64,000 nucleotides of DNA from Balamuthia mandrillaris (GCA_031835245.1 JAVKOQ010000017.1:207501-271500), one strand, 5' to 3'; counted from the first letter of the stretch, positions 9,637 through 22,283 are shown. Translations and numbers: made by a program. Notes: generated by a model not told the origin, from the sequence alone.

Positions 9637-12605
9637 CTTATCATTTTTGTTTTTTTTTAAAGAACAAAGCAAAGACGTAAAAGACAAATATGAGCTCACG
9701 CCGTTCTTTGCTGCCGTCAAACAAAACTGCGGCGAGGCTGTGGCCTACCTCCTTAGCCTTGGCTTTGACCCCAACGTTACCTCCGGCAGCAGTAAAGAAA
9801 CACCTGTTCGTCTTTTCTTTTCTCTTTAGTCTTTTTCCTCTTATGTTTTGTCTTCTGTCTTATCGTTTCTCAGCGTCTCTCGTCTCTCGTCTCTCGTCTC
9901 TCGTCTCTCGTCTCTCGTCTCTCGTCTCTCGTCTCTCTTCTCTCTTCTCTCTTCTCCCTTCTCTCTTCTCCCTCATCTCTCTTCTCTCCTATCTCTCGTC
10001 CCTCTCGTCTCTCTTCTCCCTCGTCTCTCTCGTCTCTTTTGTCCCTCTTGTCCTTCGTGTCCCTCGTCTCTCGTCTCTCGTCTCTCTCGTATCTCTCTCT
10101 CTCTCTTCTCGTTCTGATCTCATGTTTCTCTCACAATCCTATGCTCTAAAAGTTGCTTTGGGCTGTGGCTTATGGCAAACCAGATCTCATCCAAGTGTTG
10201 TTGCCGTCCAAGTCTGTAGACTTTCTTGTCATTCCTCTTCTTCTCTTCCTTCCTGTTGTTCTCAACTAACTTTTCTTCTCTTTTTCCTCTCTTTCCTTAT
10301 TTCCTCTTCCTTTCTTTCTATCCTCTTTTGTTATTCTTATTCCTTTTGCTCGCTATCCTTTCTTTCTTTCTTTCTTTTTTGTTGTTACAAAAACAAAAGA
10401 GAAGAAGCTTCTTCTCAATCAGCACAGATGAAACAAACGAATGTGAATCACAAAGGAGAGGGTTCTTATCAAGGACGAACCCCGCTCCACATCGTGGCAG
10501 CCAATGGACGTACTGACGTCCTTTCTCGTCTTCTTGGTTTGTTCATTTGTATCAGATTTTACGTTGTTTATCAACATATTTAACTTGTGTATTTTTTTTT
10601 CAAAATATTAGAGAATGGGGCAGATGTCGAAGCAGTTGATAATGACAACAGAACTCCTATTTTCTCTGCTGTGAAGTATCATAGAGAGGAAGTTCTTCAA
10701 ATGCTCATTCAGGCTGGAGGTTTTCTTTCTTTCTTTGCTTTCTTTTTTTTTTGTTTTTCCGCTTATTTTAACTATAATAAACGCAGCAAATTTGGCTCAT
10801 AGAGATTTACACGGAAGAACGGCGTTACACTTTGCATGTGCTACGAATGACTTGAACTTGGTTCGTCTGTTGTTAGAAGCAGAGCCCAGCTTGTTGGAAG
10901 TGAAAGACAAAGTGAATCAGACGTGTCTCTTTTCGGCTGCTAAGTACTTTAAGGAACCAAGCGTGTTGGAATATTTGATCGACGTACGTAACCACAAAGG
11001 AGAGGGAAGTAAGCAGAGGGCTTAACTTTTTACAAAACAACAGACAAAAGGCGCGAATATCAATGTTAGAGATAGACTAGGTCGCACACCTCTTCACGTA
11101 GCAAGTGCCAGTGGAAAGTTGGATGCTGTTGGTCAGTTCTCATCCCTTGTCTTTCAGCTCAATTTTCTCATACCACTTTTGTTCTTCTTTCAGAGTTAAT
11201 GTTGGAAAAAGGGGCATTGCCTGATATTCAAGACAATAAGAAACAAACTCCACTTTACTCCGCGATAAAGTTCGGGTGTACTGATGTGCTCATCCATTTA
11301 TTGCAAGCCAAACCTTCTCATATTTCCCTTACCGACCTTTCTGGATCCACTCCTCTTCATCATGCTGGTTCTTCTTCTTCTGCTTCTTGTTCTTCTTCTT
11401 TTCTTCTTTCCTTTATCCACTTACACTGAATACGCTAACACAACTTACTATTGCAGTCAAGGAAAAAAGCCTGGAATCGGTTAGAGTGTTGTTGCAACAA
11501 CCAAACTTGGAGGTTCACCAAAAAGACAAACTGGGAAAGACACCGTTCGACTATGCCGTAACAAGCGACATTCGAGATGAGTTTCTCAGTTATTTTGCTG
11601 CCAACAACAAAAATAACAACAATACGAGTCCATTATCATCACTATTTTCTAAAAAGCGGAAGGCAACTGATGGTTCTTCTTCGGCTTCTGCAAACGATGA
11701 AATTGAAGTTATTGATGTAGATGCTATTTCTTCCTCCACTTCGTCTTCTTCTTCTTCGTCATCTTCTGGAACGGTACTCAGTTCTGCTTTCTTTCCAACG
11801 ACTGCAACAGCCATTTCTCCACCAAAATATCGGCGTTCTTCTTTAGAACAAAGCGTTGGTAGCTCGGATAAAAAGAAAGAAAACGACGAGGACCAGCAAA
11901 AAGATAGAGCAAAAGAAGAGGAAGCGGATGAGGATCATTATATCAATGAGGATAAACACGCAGATGCGGAAGATGGATATGACCTCTCCACGATGGCTTA
12001 CGATTGGCCACGAACACAACAACTCCAGAAGGAGAAAGAAAAAGAGAAGGAAGGACGGAAGAGAGAAAACGTTCTCGTACGCCAACCGACCGATGAAACT
12101 TTTTCTTATGGATTGAACGATGGCGCAGATTTGAATGTGAACGGCGTTGAAAACGAGCAGATGAACCAAACGGCGTTGTATGGTGCTGTAGGCTCGAGTA
12201 CGATCAAATCTATTTCTGGAAAAGATGGTTCGTTTTGTTTCGCTTTCTCATTCTTCTTTTCTCATTCTTGTTTGTTTTGCTTTTTCTGTACTAGTACATA
12301 TTGGAAACTCGGAAATATTGCGAATGTGGGAGATTAAACCCGAAGAATTACGTATGGGAGAACGGCTTGGAAGTGGTGCCTTTGGAACAGTTTTCAGTTT
12401 TGTTTCTCCTCCTTTTTGTTCCGTCAATTATTGCTTTTGCTTAGCAGTCTCTTCCAGCCTACTGACAACTACTGTTTACTTTTCGTTTGTTTTTAATTTT
12501 AAGAGGGGACGTGGCGAAGCAGCGAAGTTGCTATCAAAACGTTACACAATCAAAGCACGAGTGCTCTGAAAATGTTCTTCAAAGAAGTTCAGCTTATGTG
12601 GTAAT

Positions 12606-12642
<37 letters not shown>

Positions 12643-13938
12643 CTCTCGTTTCTTTTTTAACTTAAGTTTTTTCAACCTTATAGTAAATTGCGGCATCAAA
12701 ACATTGTACAGGTAAAAGTTTGAAGATAGCTTAAGTGAAGAACGAAAGAAGTGAACTTTTAATGTGCTTACTTTAAATTTTAAAAACAGTATTATGGAGT
12801 GTGCATGCATCCTTCGCAGCGGTGCCTTGTGATGGAGTATCTTCCAGAAAACTTAAACGCGTTGATAAAGCAAGGCCCCATCGAATTATCTTTGCTAGTT
12901 ATGATCGCTAAAGTACGTTTTTTTATCGCCGTAAAAAAGAGAAGAGGAAAAGCAAATAGAACAAAAGGCGAGCGACTGATTGTTGTCTTTTTCTAATGTT
13001 TATCAAAAAGGGAATAGCGCAAGGAATGCACTATCTCCACTGTTCAAGTACGTTACCTTCCTCAAGTGACACCATCACACGGAGTCTAACAAAATTCGTC
13101 TTTCTTGTTAGATGTTATACACAGAGACCTGAAACCATCTAACATCCTGGTTTGGAGATATTTCTTTTGTTTTGTGTTTCCCTGACCATTCCTTCTCTCT
13201 CTCTCTCTCTCTCTCTCAGTTGGATAACCACTGGAACCCGAAGCTTTGTGATGTGCGTTATCTTTCTCCTCCTAGTTTTGCTTTTTTATTCTAATTTCTT
13301 TTTTGCTTTTATTCCAGTTTGGTGTCTCGCGAGAAAGTGATAGCACAGCTACTATGACAGGGCTCGGGACTCCCTTATACATGGCCCCTGGTTGGTTTTG
13401 TGCCTTTCTTTTACTTTATGCATTTTCTTATTTTTGTCATTCAGAAATGTTGCAAACTAAGCACTATGGTTCGAAGATCGACGTTTACGCCTTCGCCATG
13501 GTTCTATGGTTATCTTTTCACTCTCTCTGTGCACTTTTCTCTTCTCTTATTTCTTTTCTTTTCTTTAGTTCGATTCAACAACTGCTTATCATCTTTCGAA
13601 TCTGTTAAACAGGCGGATGGTGACAGGAAGAAAGCTTCAAGATGGATACGAGCTTTCTATGCAGGACCTATCTCCCATTCAACTGGCATTCAAGGTTTGT
13701 ATCGAGAAACTTCGGCCCTCCATTCCTTCAGACTGTAGTCCCGTGTTGGCCTCCCTTTTGACTTCCTGTTGGGACGATGACCCTGCAAAACGGTTCGTTC
13801 GTTTTTTCTTTGTTTGCGTTTCTCTTCTCTCTGCCGCTTTCATTCCTAACTTGTTTTTTTTCCTTCAATGAACGTGTGCGACAAACACAAAGACCAAATT
13901 TTGCTGAAATCATTACCACGTTAAAGTCGTTAGAATGA
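9243..13938 (+). CDS. Ankyrin-repeat protein kinase (TKL-like)
   Basis: About 20 exons from ATG 9243 to TGA 13938. The N-terminus has a Glu-rich coil, then roughly nine ankyrin repeats on exons 9243-9537, 9663-9805, 10153-10211, 10400-10536, 10612-10719, 10787-10983, 11044-11131, 11194-11367 and 11457-12227 (for example GRTPLHIVAANGRTDV and GRTALHFACATNDL). A Ser/acidic linker and then the kinase follow: GERLGSGAFGTV, SEVAIKTL, KEVQLM, VMEYLPENL, HRDLKPSNIL, CDFGVSRE, GTPLYMAPEML, and a final RPNFAEI. HRDLKPSN and the overall look fit TKL/Ser-Thr kinases, akin to integrin-linked-kinase architecture. All key catalytic residues are present. Many ankyrin exons are bounded by phase 1 introns. Partner and pathway are unknown; it is probably a cytosolic scaffold kinase. 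Confidence 0.9.
9870..10115 (+). repeat. TCTCG minisatellite in ankyrin-kinase intron
   Basis: Tandem TCTCGTC and TCTCTTC units of about 10 bp fill the second intron of the ankyrin kinase. Pyrimidine-rich on the sense strand. Confidence 0.85.
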
Positions 13939-14217
13939 TTATTCTTCATCTAAAGAAAAATGGTGTCACCACTTTTGCTTTTTTTGTTGGATCAAGCGAA
14001 GAAGCGAACACCGGTTCAAAGTTTCATTTCCTCTTGAGGGATCATTTCTTTCTTCTCCTCTCTGAGTTGGTTGTTGCCTGAGAAGCTTGTATCTCTTCTG
14101 CTTCCTTTTCTTTTGAACCAATCCAAAATCAAAACGTTCATTTAATTAATTTATATTCACAAATCAGAATTCAAAGTATGTACAAAAACCATTGGTAGAT
14201 CATCTCGATCAACCACG

Positions 14218-15038
14218 TCACCCGCAAAAGGCAGCCAATGGGTAAACAGAAGAGGCAGCAAGAGGAGCCTCGGCGCCAGCCTCCCTCCGTCCTGCTTCAT
14301 CCCTTCTTCCTTCTTCTCCCTCATCGCTATTCTTTTGTTTCTTTCCTTGGCTCTCTTCCAGTCTCGCCACAAAGCTGCACCCTTCCGTCTTTTTGTGTTG
14401 CTGCTGTTGTTGGAACACCTCTCTTTTGCGTTTGCCAGGTAACAACAGCCTCCAGTCCTCTGTTTTGCTTTTGTTCACTTGGTCCTCTTCTTCTCCTTCT
14501 TCTTCCTCTCCTTCTTTTGTTTCGTTGTTGGCCGCGTTTTGGTGTGTCTCTTCATGAGGAGAAGAAGAAGTGTGATGCAAGGGGTGACCACGAGCCAAAC
14601 GAAGCACGTTTGCCAGGCCTTGCACTTCCGTTTTGGCCAGCCGCTTCGGTCCCTCTTTCTCCAGTCCTCCCACCAAATGCTCCACTCCTGCCATCTTCTG
14701 CAAAGAGAGCGAGAGAAGTACCATAGTGAGAAAGAGAGAGAGAGAGAAAAAGAAAACGAAAGAAGAAGAAGAAAGAAGAATTGAGACAAAAAAAAAGTAC
14801 GTGGTGTCCTGTTGTGCTGTGTTGACTGCCCATCATCCTTGTTTGCTTTTCTTCAAAAAACAAACGAAGAAAAAAAATGTGACACACAAACCTGTCCACC
14901 CTTCTGCTCACTCACTCACTCCTCCCTCCCCACCATAAAAACAACCACAGTTTCCTGTGGAGGCCTCATCGAGTGCCTGTGTAGAACAACGAAGTTTCCT
15001 CCAGTTTTGTTCACCTGTGCGAATTTCCCAAATGACAT
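14218..15038 (-). CDS. Hypothetical protein, charged C-terminus
   Basis: Proposed two-exon gene. Exon 1 from ATG 15038 reads MSFGKFAQVNKTGGNFVVLH and ends near 14945. After an intron of about 220 bp, exon 2 starts at the acceptor TTTGCAG (about 14697) with KMAGVEHLVGGLEKEGPKRL and runs to the stop at 14218. It contains an acidic stretch (EGEEEEGEEE), poly-Gln and basic blocks. The phase (0/0) is compatible but the donor is weak. I do not recognise a family. The N-terminal 50 residues look folded and the rest looks disordered. Confidence 0.45.
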
Positions 15039-15866
15039 CACGTTGTCGCCGTTTTGGATAATTTAAACAGAGATCATCTTTGTCGACAGAAATCGGTTTT
15101 GTCCAGGAAAAAATTCGTATTCAATGTTTGCTTCGAAAGATAGGAAGCGGAGCTGCAGCAGTGGAAAATGGAAGGAAAACAGGCAGAAGATGGCGCGTTG
15201 CAACATACGAGTAAAAACAAAAAACGTAAAGACGGTTGACAGCTGGAGCACAGTATCTCCCTGGCATACAACCTTCAAAGAGAAGGAAATGGAGATATTT
15301 GGCTAACTCCTGAGAGGTTGTCCGATACCACCCTCCATATTTGCACAATGTTCTCTCCTCCTGAAACATTGGTGTCGTTCCAGGAAACCCATCAAAAATC
15401 TTATTTTTCTAAGTTTTTAGGGTAACAGAGCTATTTTTGGAGCGAAAATGGACTTCTCTCTTCGATTTGCCTTTTATAAGCCTGCATCTCCAAACCTGGA
15501 GGGTTGGATCTGCCGAATCTAAAGTTGGGCGCCAATCGCGTTCCGGCAGAATACAACCCGTCATCCATCAGGTGCCCTTCACCCTTTCCCCAAGATTCCT
15601 CCCCCAAAAGGAAGGCGCCATCAGGAGTTGTAGCCGATCAACCCCTCCGCTGGGTGGACCCAATTACACGCTTTGCCCCCTGCAAGGCGTCATCATTGGG
15701 TCTGCCATCTTCAAAGCTATCGAGATGGGGGGGTCGATGACCTCAAAGCGCGGGCTCGCTCTGCTACGCCTACAGGGAAAGGGCAGATGTACAACCCTGG
15801 GAGCAGTGCTTCGAAAAAAGAGGAGCAGAGAGGAGGGAATCAAACGGGAGGATAACATCTGTTCCG
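15039..15866. other. Intergenic or undetected exons
   Basis: Includes TGTCGACA at 15081-15088. From about 15437 to 15917 all three + frames are unusually open (one runs 15437-16237, another reads DLPNLKLGANRVPAEY from about 15507), so 5' exons of the next gene may lie here. I could not fix a splice chain. Confidence 0.35.
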
Positions 15867-16895
15867 ATGGCAGCATCCTTTTTATTTCAAATGGTTCATA
15901 TCATCATCCCTTCAAAGGTGGGTTTAAATGTTGGAGTTTCTCTTCATTTCTTCATTTTTCACTTTCGCTTTCTCGCAAAACAACAACACAAACCATTCAC
16001 AACCACAACAGTTTTTTTTCAGAGACCGGCGTTTCCCCCATCAGCCATGTACGCTGCCGCTGTCTTCCCGCACGAGTTTCTGCCCCTGCACGGCTGCAAC
16101 GACATGTCGGCCGGTCAGGACGGCTGGCTGGCGCCCGCTGCCCAGGGAGAGGAGGACCTTTGGGCCAGCTCCTCGGCCTCGTTCGACCTGCTGAACCCCG
16201 CCGACTATTACTGCCCCGCTTCCTCTCCGTTCTTTGAGGAGGAGGAGGAAGACGGATACTCTGCTTCCATGTTGCTGCTGAGCGAGGATGTCGCTTCCTC
16301 CAATGGCTCCGCGTTGGCCTGCAGTCCGCTGGCCTCTCCACCGCCGGCCTTTGGGGACGGGCTGTACGACTCCTTCTCGAGCCCTAGCCTGACCCCGCCC
16401 GAGTCTCCGTTGGATCAACTGGAGGCGTTTCTTCTGGACAGCACCACCGCCGACAACGACGACGAAGACACATGCAGCTGTTGTTGCTGCAGTGGCCTGG
16501 GAGAGGAAAGCGACTGCCAGCGTCAACGGTTGGAATGGTTGTTCGGCTCGTCTTCGATGGACGAAGAACTCCTCCGCAACAACCACAACAACAACTTTTC
16601 ATTCCTGCCAACAACGGAACCCACCATGCCGGTCACGACAACGACACCCGCCCCTGCTTCGCTGCTGATGGGTGGGTCGCTGAGCCATTTGCCCCAAGAG
16701 CTGGGAGCTGGCTTGAAGTACATCAAACCTTTGCACCGAAAGCGGGCGCGGCGGGCGGCAGGCAAGAAGAGCAAGCGGACAGAGGCCACCACCGCTAGGA
16801 AGGCCAGCAGGGGCAACGCCGACGGCAGCCACAACAACAAAACGAAGAAGAAGCGAACCACCGTTTGCAGAAAGAGACAACGACGTGCACTGTAA
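15867..16895 (+). CDS. Hypothetical nuclear-type protein, acidic with basic tail
   Basis: Exon 1 at 15867-15917 (MAASFLFQMVHIIIPSK, donor GTGGGT) joins in phase 0 to 16023-16895. The alternative is a single exon from ATG 16047 (MYAAAVFPHEFLPLHG). The body is rich in Ser, Asp, Glu and Pro, with an odd CSCCCCSG cluster near codon 160. It closes with a strongly basic Lys/Arg region (KRARRAAGKKSKR and KKKRTTVCRKRQRR) that looks like nuclear localisation or DNA-binding sequence. No known domain is recognised. An acidic N-terminus with a basic C-terminus is compatible with a transcriptional regulator, but that is only a guess. GC is high, as in other coding exons. Confidence 0.55.
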   Translation: MAASFLFQMVHIIIPSKVGLNVGVSLHFFIFHFRFLAKQQHKPFTTTTVFFQRPAFPPSAMYAAAVFPHEFLPLHGCNDMSAGQDGWLAPAAQGEEDLWASSSASFDLLNPADYYCPASSPFFEEEEEDGYSASMLLLSEDVASSNGSALACSPLASPPPAFGDGLYDSFSSPSLTPPESPLDQLEAFLLDSTTADNDDEDTCSCCCCSGLGEESDCQRQRLEWLFGSSSMDEELLRNNHNNNFSFLPTTEPTMPVTTTTPAPASLLMGGSLSHLPQELGAGLKYIKPLHRKRARRAAGKKSKRTEATTARKASRGNADGSHNNKTKKKRTTVCRKRQRRAL

Positions 16896-17844
16896 AAAAA
16901 AAAAACAAACAAAAAAACAAAACTAAATCAAAGAAAACAACAAAAAATAAAAGAAATGTACATTTAGTCAAACAAATACTGTTCCTTATTTTTCAATTAT
17001 TTGACCGAGAAGAAACGGCAAGGGAAAAAAGGGCAGCAGATAAAGTCCCTGCGCTTCCCTGCTACTCTTCGCGGGGAATAGTAATGTCGACAAGGACCAT
17101 TGTCATACCAAACCATTGCGCGTTGGAAATTTATTTATTTTTAATAATCTTATTCACCTATTAATAATTCAATTAATTCATTATCATTTTCCGATTATTG
17201 CTTTCTTTTCATCACTTGATTGGTTTGCGTTCTTTTTTCCTCATTTAATTTAATCCACCTTGTCTTATGGATGGGACGGATCACAAAGTTGTCCATCCTC
17301 AGATCGTTCTCTCTCTCTCTCTCTCTCTTTGGGGATGGAGTGAAGAAGGAAGAAAACTGAGGGCAACCACGACGAAAAAAGAAACGAGTCTGGGGTGTTG
17401 CGTGGCTCTTCCATCAGCTGTTCTTCTTTCGCCTTTTCAGGCATTCTTACAAAACCCCCATGAGGATAGTTGCTTTTCGTTTTCCCTCCTCGATGGGGTT
17501 GTGTCACAGCTGTCTTCTCTTCTGCGTATGTGTGTCCTTTCCCTCCGCTTCGTGGCGAAACAGTTGGGTTCCTGCCTCGAGGGTTTTGTTGTACCGGCTC
17601 CAGGTGCCTTCTCTCTTTCCTCCTCCTGGAGGGCCCGCTTGGCTTCTACGCTGATCCTCGCTTTCAGCCTACATCCACTCCTCCAGGTGGCTCCCCTGCA
17701 ATGGGGGAGGTGGGACCTTGTTGCTTGCTTAGTTGACTGCTTGGTGGTTGCTCAAGACAGTCCAGCGTGTTTTGAAAGCGGCTACACTCTAAAACAATAT
17801 TATTCTTTTGCTAGAAACAGGACAGGAGAGCAGGAGAGAAGCAT
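16896..17844. other. Intergenic, AT-rich then open + frame
   Basis: 16900-17260 is AT-rich with TGTCGACA at 17085-17092. A + frame stays open from 17267 to 17923 (218 codons), but it starts through a CT tract, overlaps the 3' end of the glycine-rich gene and resembles no family. Not called as a gene. Confidence 0.4.
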
Positions 17845-18943
17845 TCACAACACTGGCTTCGCCAACGCTTTCCACCAGTCGTCAGCTCTCACAATGCCTG
17901 CACCGCCGGTGTCATCGTTGTAGCCATCGTCACCGTCGTTGCTGCCACCGTCGTTGCTCCCATCACTGCCGCTACCATCATCGCTGCTCACAACCACCTG
18001 TTCGAGCGAGGTGCTGCTCGGCAGATTGTTGGAATCTCCGCCGTAGCTGGCCTGAATGGTGTGAGTGCCCAGGGGCAGGGTGGAGGTGGTCAAGCTGGCC
18101 TCCCCAGCCTCGTTCAGCTCGATGACCTCGCCCAGGACGTTGTTGATGAAGAAGGTGACGTTGCCGGTGGCATTCAAGCCCGGGACCTGAACATAGAAGT
18201 TCAGGCTCTGGCCGTACGTGCTTGGATTCTGGGAAGAGGTCAGGAGAGTAGGCGGAGAGACCATGAAGCTCAGGGTGATGACTCCGTTGCCCGGTTGTCC
18301 GCCCTGGCCGTGACTCACGTTGACAGCCTCTGGAATGACGAAGCTGGACCCTCCTCCTCCTCCACCAGTGCGGACTGAGTTGTCGACTCCGCCACCGCCG
18401 CCACCAAAGTAGCCTCCGCCACCCCCTCCGCCCCCGTAGGAAGTTTGTCTCCCGCCAGAGCCACCCTGCCCAGTAGAGCCTCCTGTGGCGGACCCGCTTC
18501 CAGCCGCTCCTCCCCCTTCTTGCGTTCCACCGCCGCCCCAAGTCAGTCCACCATTGTTGGACTGGCCGTTTTCGCCAGTGGTCGTCCCGCCTTTACCACC
18601 ACCGCTAACAGAGTTCTGCGAGGCACCGCCGCCGCCGCCTCCGGCCACCAACAACCTTGCTTCGAGAGTGTTGTTGCCTCGACGAACGTCGGAGGCTCCT
18701 CCTCCTGATCCTCCAGGGTTCTGGACGCCAGTGCCATAGCCTCCATTACCGCCACCGTTGATGCCGCCGGATGGACTGCCATATCCAACGCCGTTAGTGC
18801 CTCTGCCTCCTACGTTGAGGTACAGGGTTTCTCCAGGCGTGACCATCAGAGTGGCCCTGACCCATCCGCCTTCGCCACCTGGTCCGCCGCTGTTGTGGCC
18901 CGTTCCACCCCCAGCTCCTTCGGCATAGACAGTTATCTATTAT

Positions 18944-18988
<45 letters not shown>

Positions 18989-19226
18989 GAGAGAGAGAGG
19001 ACAGAAGATATGTTTAGACAACTGAGACCCTATTGAAAGGGGCGGAAGGGGAGGCCGAATTGTGTACTTCTTCAACATAGGGCGGCACCTCCCAGATATG
19101 TTCTCCAGGACTGTTGAACTCTGCGGTCAATTCCCCATTTACCCCTGCAAAGCAGCAGAGCAAGGTCGTGGCAGAGAGAAGCCACAACAACAGGAAGTGG
19201 TGGTAGCAACAATTGTTGTTCGTCAT
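17845..19226 (-). CDS. Secreted glycine-rich protein with bacterial-type Ig-like domain
   Basis: Two exons, 19226-19068 and 18936-17845, both whole-codon (416 aa), separated by a (GA)n intron. Signal peptide: a hydrophobic core (HFLLLWLLSATTLLCC) ending FAGVNG. Next comes FNSPGEHIWEVPPYVEE joined to ITVYAEGAGGG, the pattern that opens bacterial glycine-rich surface proteins. The Gly-rich region (about residues 65-260) includes GGGASDVRRG and LLVAGGGGGG, as in ALK/LTK-type glycine-rich domains. It is followed by an Ig-like fold of the bacterial Big_3/Big_5 kind (STYGQSLNFYVQV, TGNVTFF, LPLGTHTIQASYGGDSNN). The C-terminus is Asp/Gly/Ser-rich, with no anchor seen. Probably extracellular or wall-associated. 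Domain composition suggests bacterial ancestry. Confidence 0.82.
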
Positions 19227-19803
19227 TGTTGACCCAACCTCAGTAAGTCACCGTAAGTATCGGTATTCGTTTGTCGGTAATGCAAATGTGTAAGTTGTTC
19301 GTGTTGTCGAAAAATAAAACAAACTGCCGTTTAAATAGTTTGGTGAACCGAACGACAGAACCGAAAAATGTTTTCACAAAACTGGTTTCGCCAAATAAGT
19401 TATGGGCAAAAAATACTGGCCCAGGCTTGCTCATAATCATTTATGCATGGAGCAATAAACCCTGATCACTACCAAAACGAAGCGATATTACTGTGACAAT
19501 CCTCATCACACACTGCTCGTGGCCACCAGTCGTTATCTTTACTCTGTAACGCCGGTCATAACAAGTCTTGCTGGTTCTTTAGTGAAGTATTAACTTTGAA
19601 CCGTGAATGATCATTTCTTCGCTGAAACAAAAAACAAAGTCATGCGTTGTTTGTTTATATTGAGATTTATTTTTATAATGATATAGAATTTTTTTTTACA
19701 AGTTTTAACAACGAGGAACAAAATTAATAAACAATTGAAACAAAAAAATTTAATAAATAATAAAACAGGATTTTTTTTCTTTTTTTTTTTGTTGTATGCA
19801 TCA
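19227..19803. other. Intergenic, AT-rich
   Basis: Between the glycine-rich gene start and the Myb gene stop, which both lie on the minus strand. 19660-19790 is very AT-rich and would be 3' untranslated sequence of the Myb gene. No ORF or RNA is recognised. Confidence 0.5.
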
Positions 19804-22283
19804 TCACCTGCGATAGAATTGAGGCGGAAACGGAGGTGAAGAAGGGGCAGACAACAAAGAGCTGATACTGAGTCGTGGGTTAGGAGACATTCCCGTTGGA
19901 GTGACAGAGGAAGAGGGAGAAGCTGGAAACGGAAGGAGAGCAGCGGTAGATGGAAGAAAGTTGGGTGATGGAGAAGAGGAAGCAGCAAGCCTAGAAAGTG
20001 GAGAAGCCGCTGCAGCAGCTGAAAGATGAACTGGATGCTGGTAATGTGGTTGTGGTTGTGGTTGTGGTTGTTGTTTTGAAGAAAGAATAGAAGAAGGAAT
20101 GGCGTCAAGAATAGATGATCCAGACACAGAACCCGAAGAAGGAGTTGAAGGTGAGGTGATGTTGTTTGCAGAAGAAGCAAGGGATGGGGGAGGCGTTGGA
20201 GTAGATGGAGGAGCGGCAGAGGAGCGGGTAAGCTTTGCCAAAGAGAACGCAGCTTCGGAGAGAGAGTTTAATGCGTCATGTAAGGCTTCTGCTGTTCGTG
20301 AGTTGTTCTTGCTGTTCTTCTTCTTTGATTGCTTCTGGTGACGATGAGAAGTTTTCCGTTTTTTCCTTCGTCGGCTTCTTCTTCTTTCGTCGTTCTCGCT
20401 GTCCGAAGTGGAAGAACTGTCATCTTGTTCACTTTCAGTTGAAGAAGCGGAGACAGAAGAAAAGTCAGAAGGCCAGTCGTCAGAAGAATCATCCTCACTG
20501 TCGCTTATCTCCGATAAGCTTTGTTCTTCACTTTCGCTACTGGAAGAAGTTGTGTCATCTTCTTCGCTGCTTTGAGTTTCGTCATCTTCATCGTCATATT
20601 TCTTTCGTCGTCTCTTCTTTGCGCTGTTGTTCCGATGTCGATGTTTGTTTTTGTTTTTTCTTGAAGAACTGCTTTTTCTTCTTCTATTTGTAGAGACACT
20701 TCGTTGTTTCCTGACCCCCCGAAGAGAAGAAACCAAAAGCTTTGTGTCCTCAGTTTCTTCCCATGAATCAGTTCTGCCTTCTTTGTTTTGTTTACCATAA
20801 GTTACTTGGAGATACGAAACGAACATAGAAAATGCCATTACGAGACGTGCAGAAACAAGAAAGACGAGGACATAATAAAAAAAAGAGAATAGATAAAGAG
20901 GAAAAGAGAGGATACCCGCAGTAGCACTAGACTGATCATCTAGATCGCTTTCGTCATCTCTGTCGTACACCTTTCGCCCTTTTCTATTTTTCCTCTTGGT
21001 GTGCTTGTTGTTCAACCTCCATACAAGAGACACATCTTCGTCGAATCCTTCGCTTTCCTCTTCTTTCGCCATCTTAGATCTTTTTTTCGCTGAACTCTTT
21101 TTCTTGCTGTTGTTCGTTTTTTTCTTTCGGGGCTTCTTTTCTTTCTTGATCTTCTTCTTTTTGTTACCTGCTTCCGTTGTTATCGATGGATCTTTCTTTT
21201 CCTTCGTTACTTTGGTTTCTGGCAGAAGTTCAGTTGAAGCGGTCACTCCATCTTCCTCCAACAATGATTCGTCTTCATCATCCAATTCGTCCATCATTTC
21301 CAATGTCTCTCCAGGCTTTAGCTCATAATACGAAGGCTCGTAGTCCTCCAATTTGAGATGGAACAAACTTTCTGGATTACGGCTACCTTTACTTTGATAC
21401 AATTCGTACTGGTACAGGTATAAAGACAGAGAAAAAAATAAGCAAACGACAATGAAAAGACAAGAAAGAAAAACAGAAACTAGAACAAAAGAAGTACTAG
21501 AAAAAAAAGATTAAGGACAAGAGCTAGGACATGCAGAAGCAGGGTGTACCTTTTGAGCGTGAGATTGAACCTGAATTCTAGTGCGAGTACCAACAATTTT
21601 CGAGATCTCCTTCCAGGAAGTAGCTCCTTTCCCAAACTGCTGCAATCCCCACAAAAATCGTAAATGCTCTTTCACCGTCCAGTTCTGTCTCGCCGCCATC
21701 TTCTTCCTTTGTTTCTTCGAAATGTGACGTAAATTTTGTTGATGATTTTCGCTGTCATCAGAAGACCCAGTCGACTGCTTCTTGCTGGACTTCTTGCTCT
21801 TTTTCTTGTCATCGTCACTAACTCTGCTTTTCTTGCTGTTCTTCTGTTTCTTCTTGAAATTGCTGCTGCTGATATTTTCTCTCCAGTCATCGTCGTCATC
21901 GTCATCTCTATCATCTCCTTCTACATCTTCAAAAAAGTTTTCTTCCTCTTCTGCATCTTTTGAACCGGCGGAGTAGAAAAGGTTTCTTTTTGATTGCTTG
22001 TTGTGATGGTGCGATCGTTTGCGTTTTTTGTCGCTCTTCTGTTCGTCTGTGCGTCCTTGTGAGTCCCTTCCTTCACCTGGCAGTTCTTTTTTCTTTTTTG
22101 TCTTTGAAGGCGAACTGTTTTAAAGCATTAAGGCACACGTTAACATTTGGATTAAGCCAACAAAAAAACCACCAAGCATAGTTACGAAAAAGAGACAGAA
22201 GAGAGCTTATGAGAAAACGAAGAAGAATATGAGCAAAGAGATACGAAGAAACTTGAACGAGGCAAGAGAGCGGAGAGAGAGAA

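Noticed and set aside
17267-17923. 218-codon + frame
   Set aside because: Begins in a CT tract, overlaps the 3' end of the glycine-rich gene, and shows no family features or splice context.
18300-18740. Pro/Ser-rich + strand frames opposite the glycine-rich gene
   Set aside because: Antisense of Gly codons (GGN) gives Pro; shadow of the real minus-strand CDS.
19460-19620. Possible small nuclear RNA in complex AT/GC-balanced spacer
   Set aside because: No U1-U6 landmark (5' splice-site pairing, Sm site with flanking stems, ACAGA box) could be recognised.
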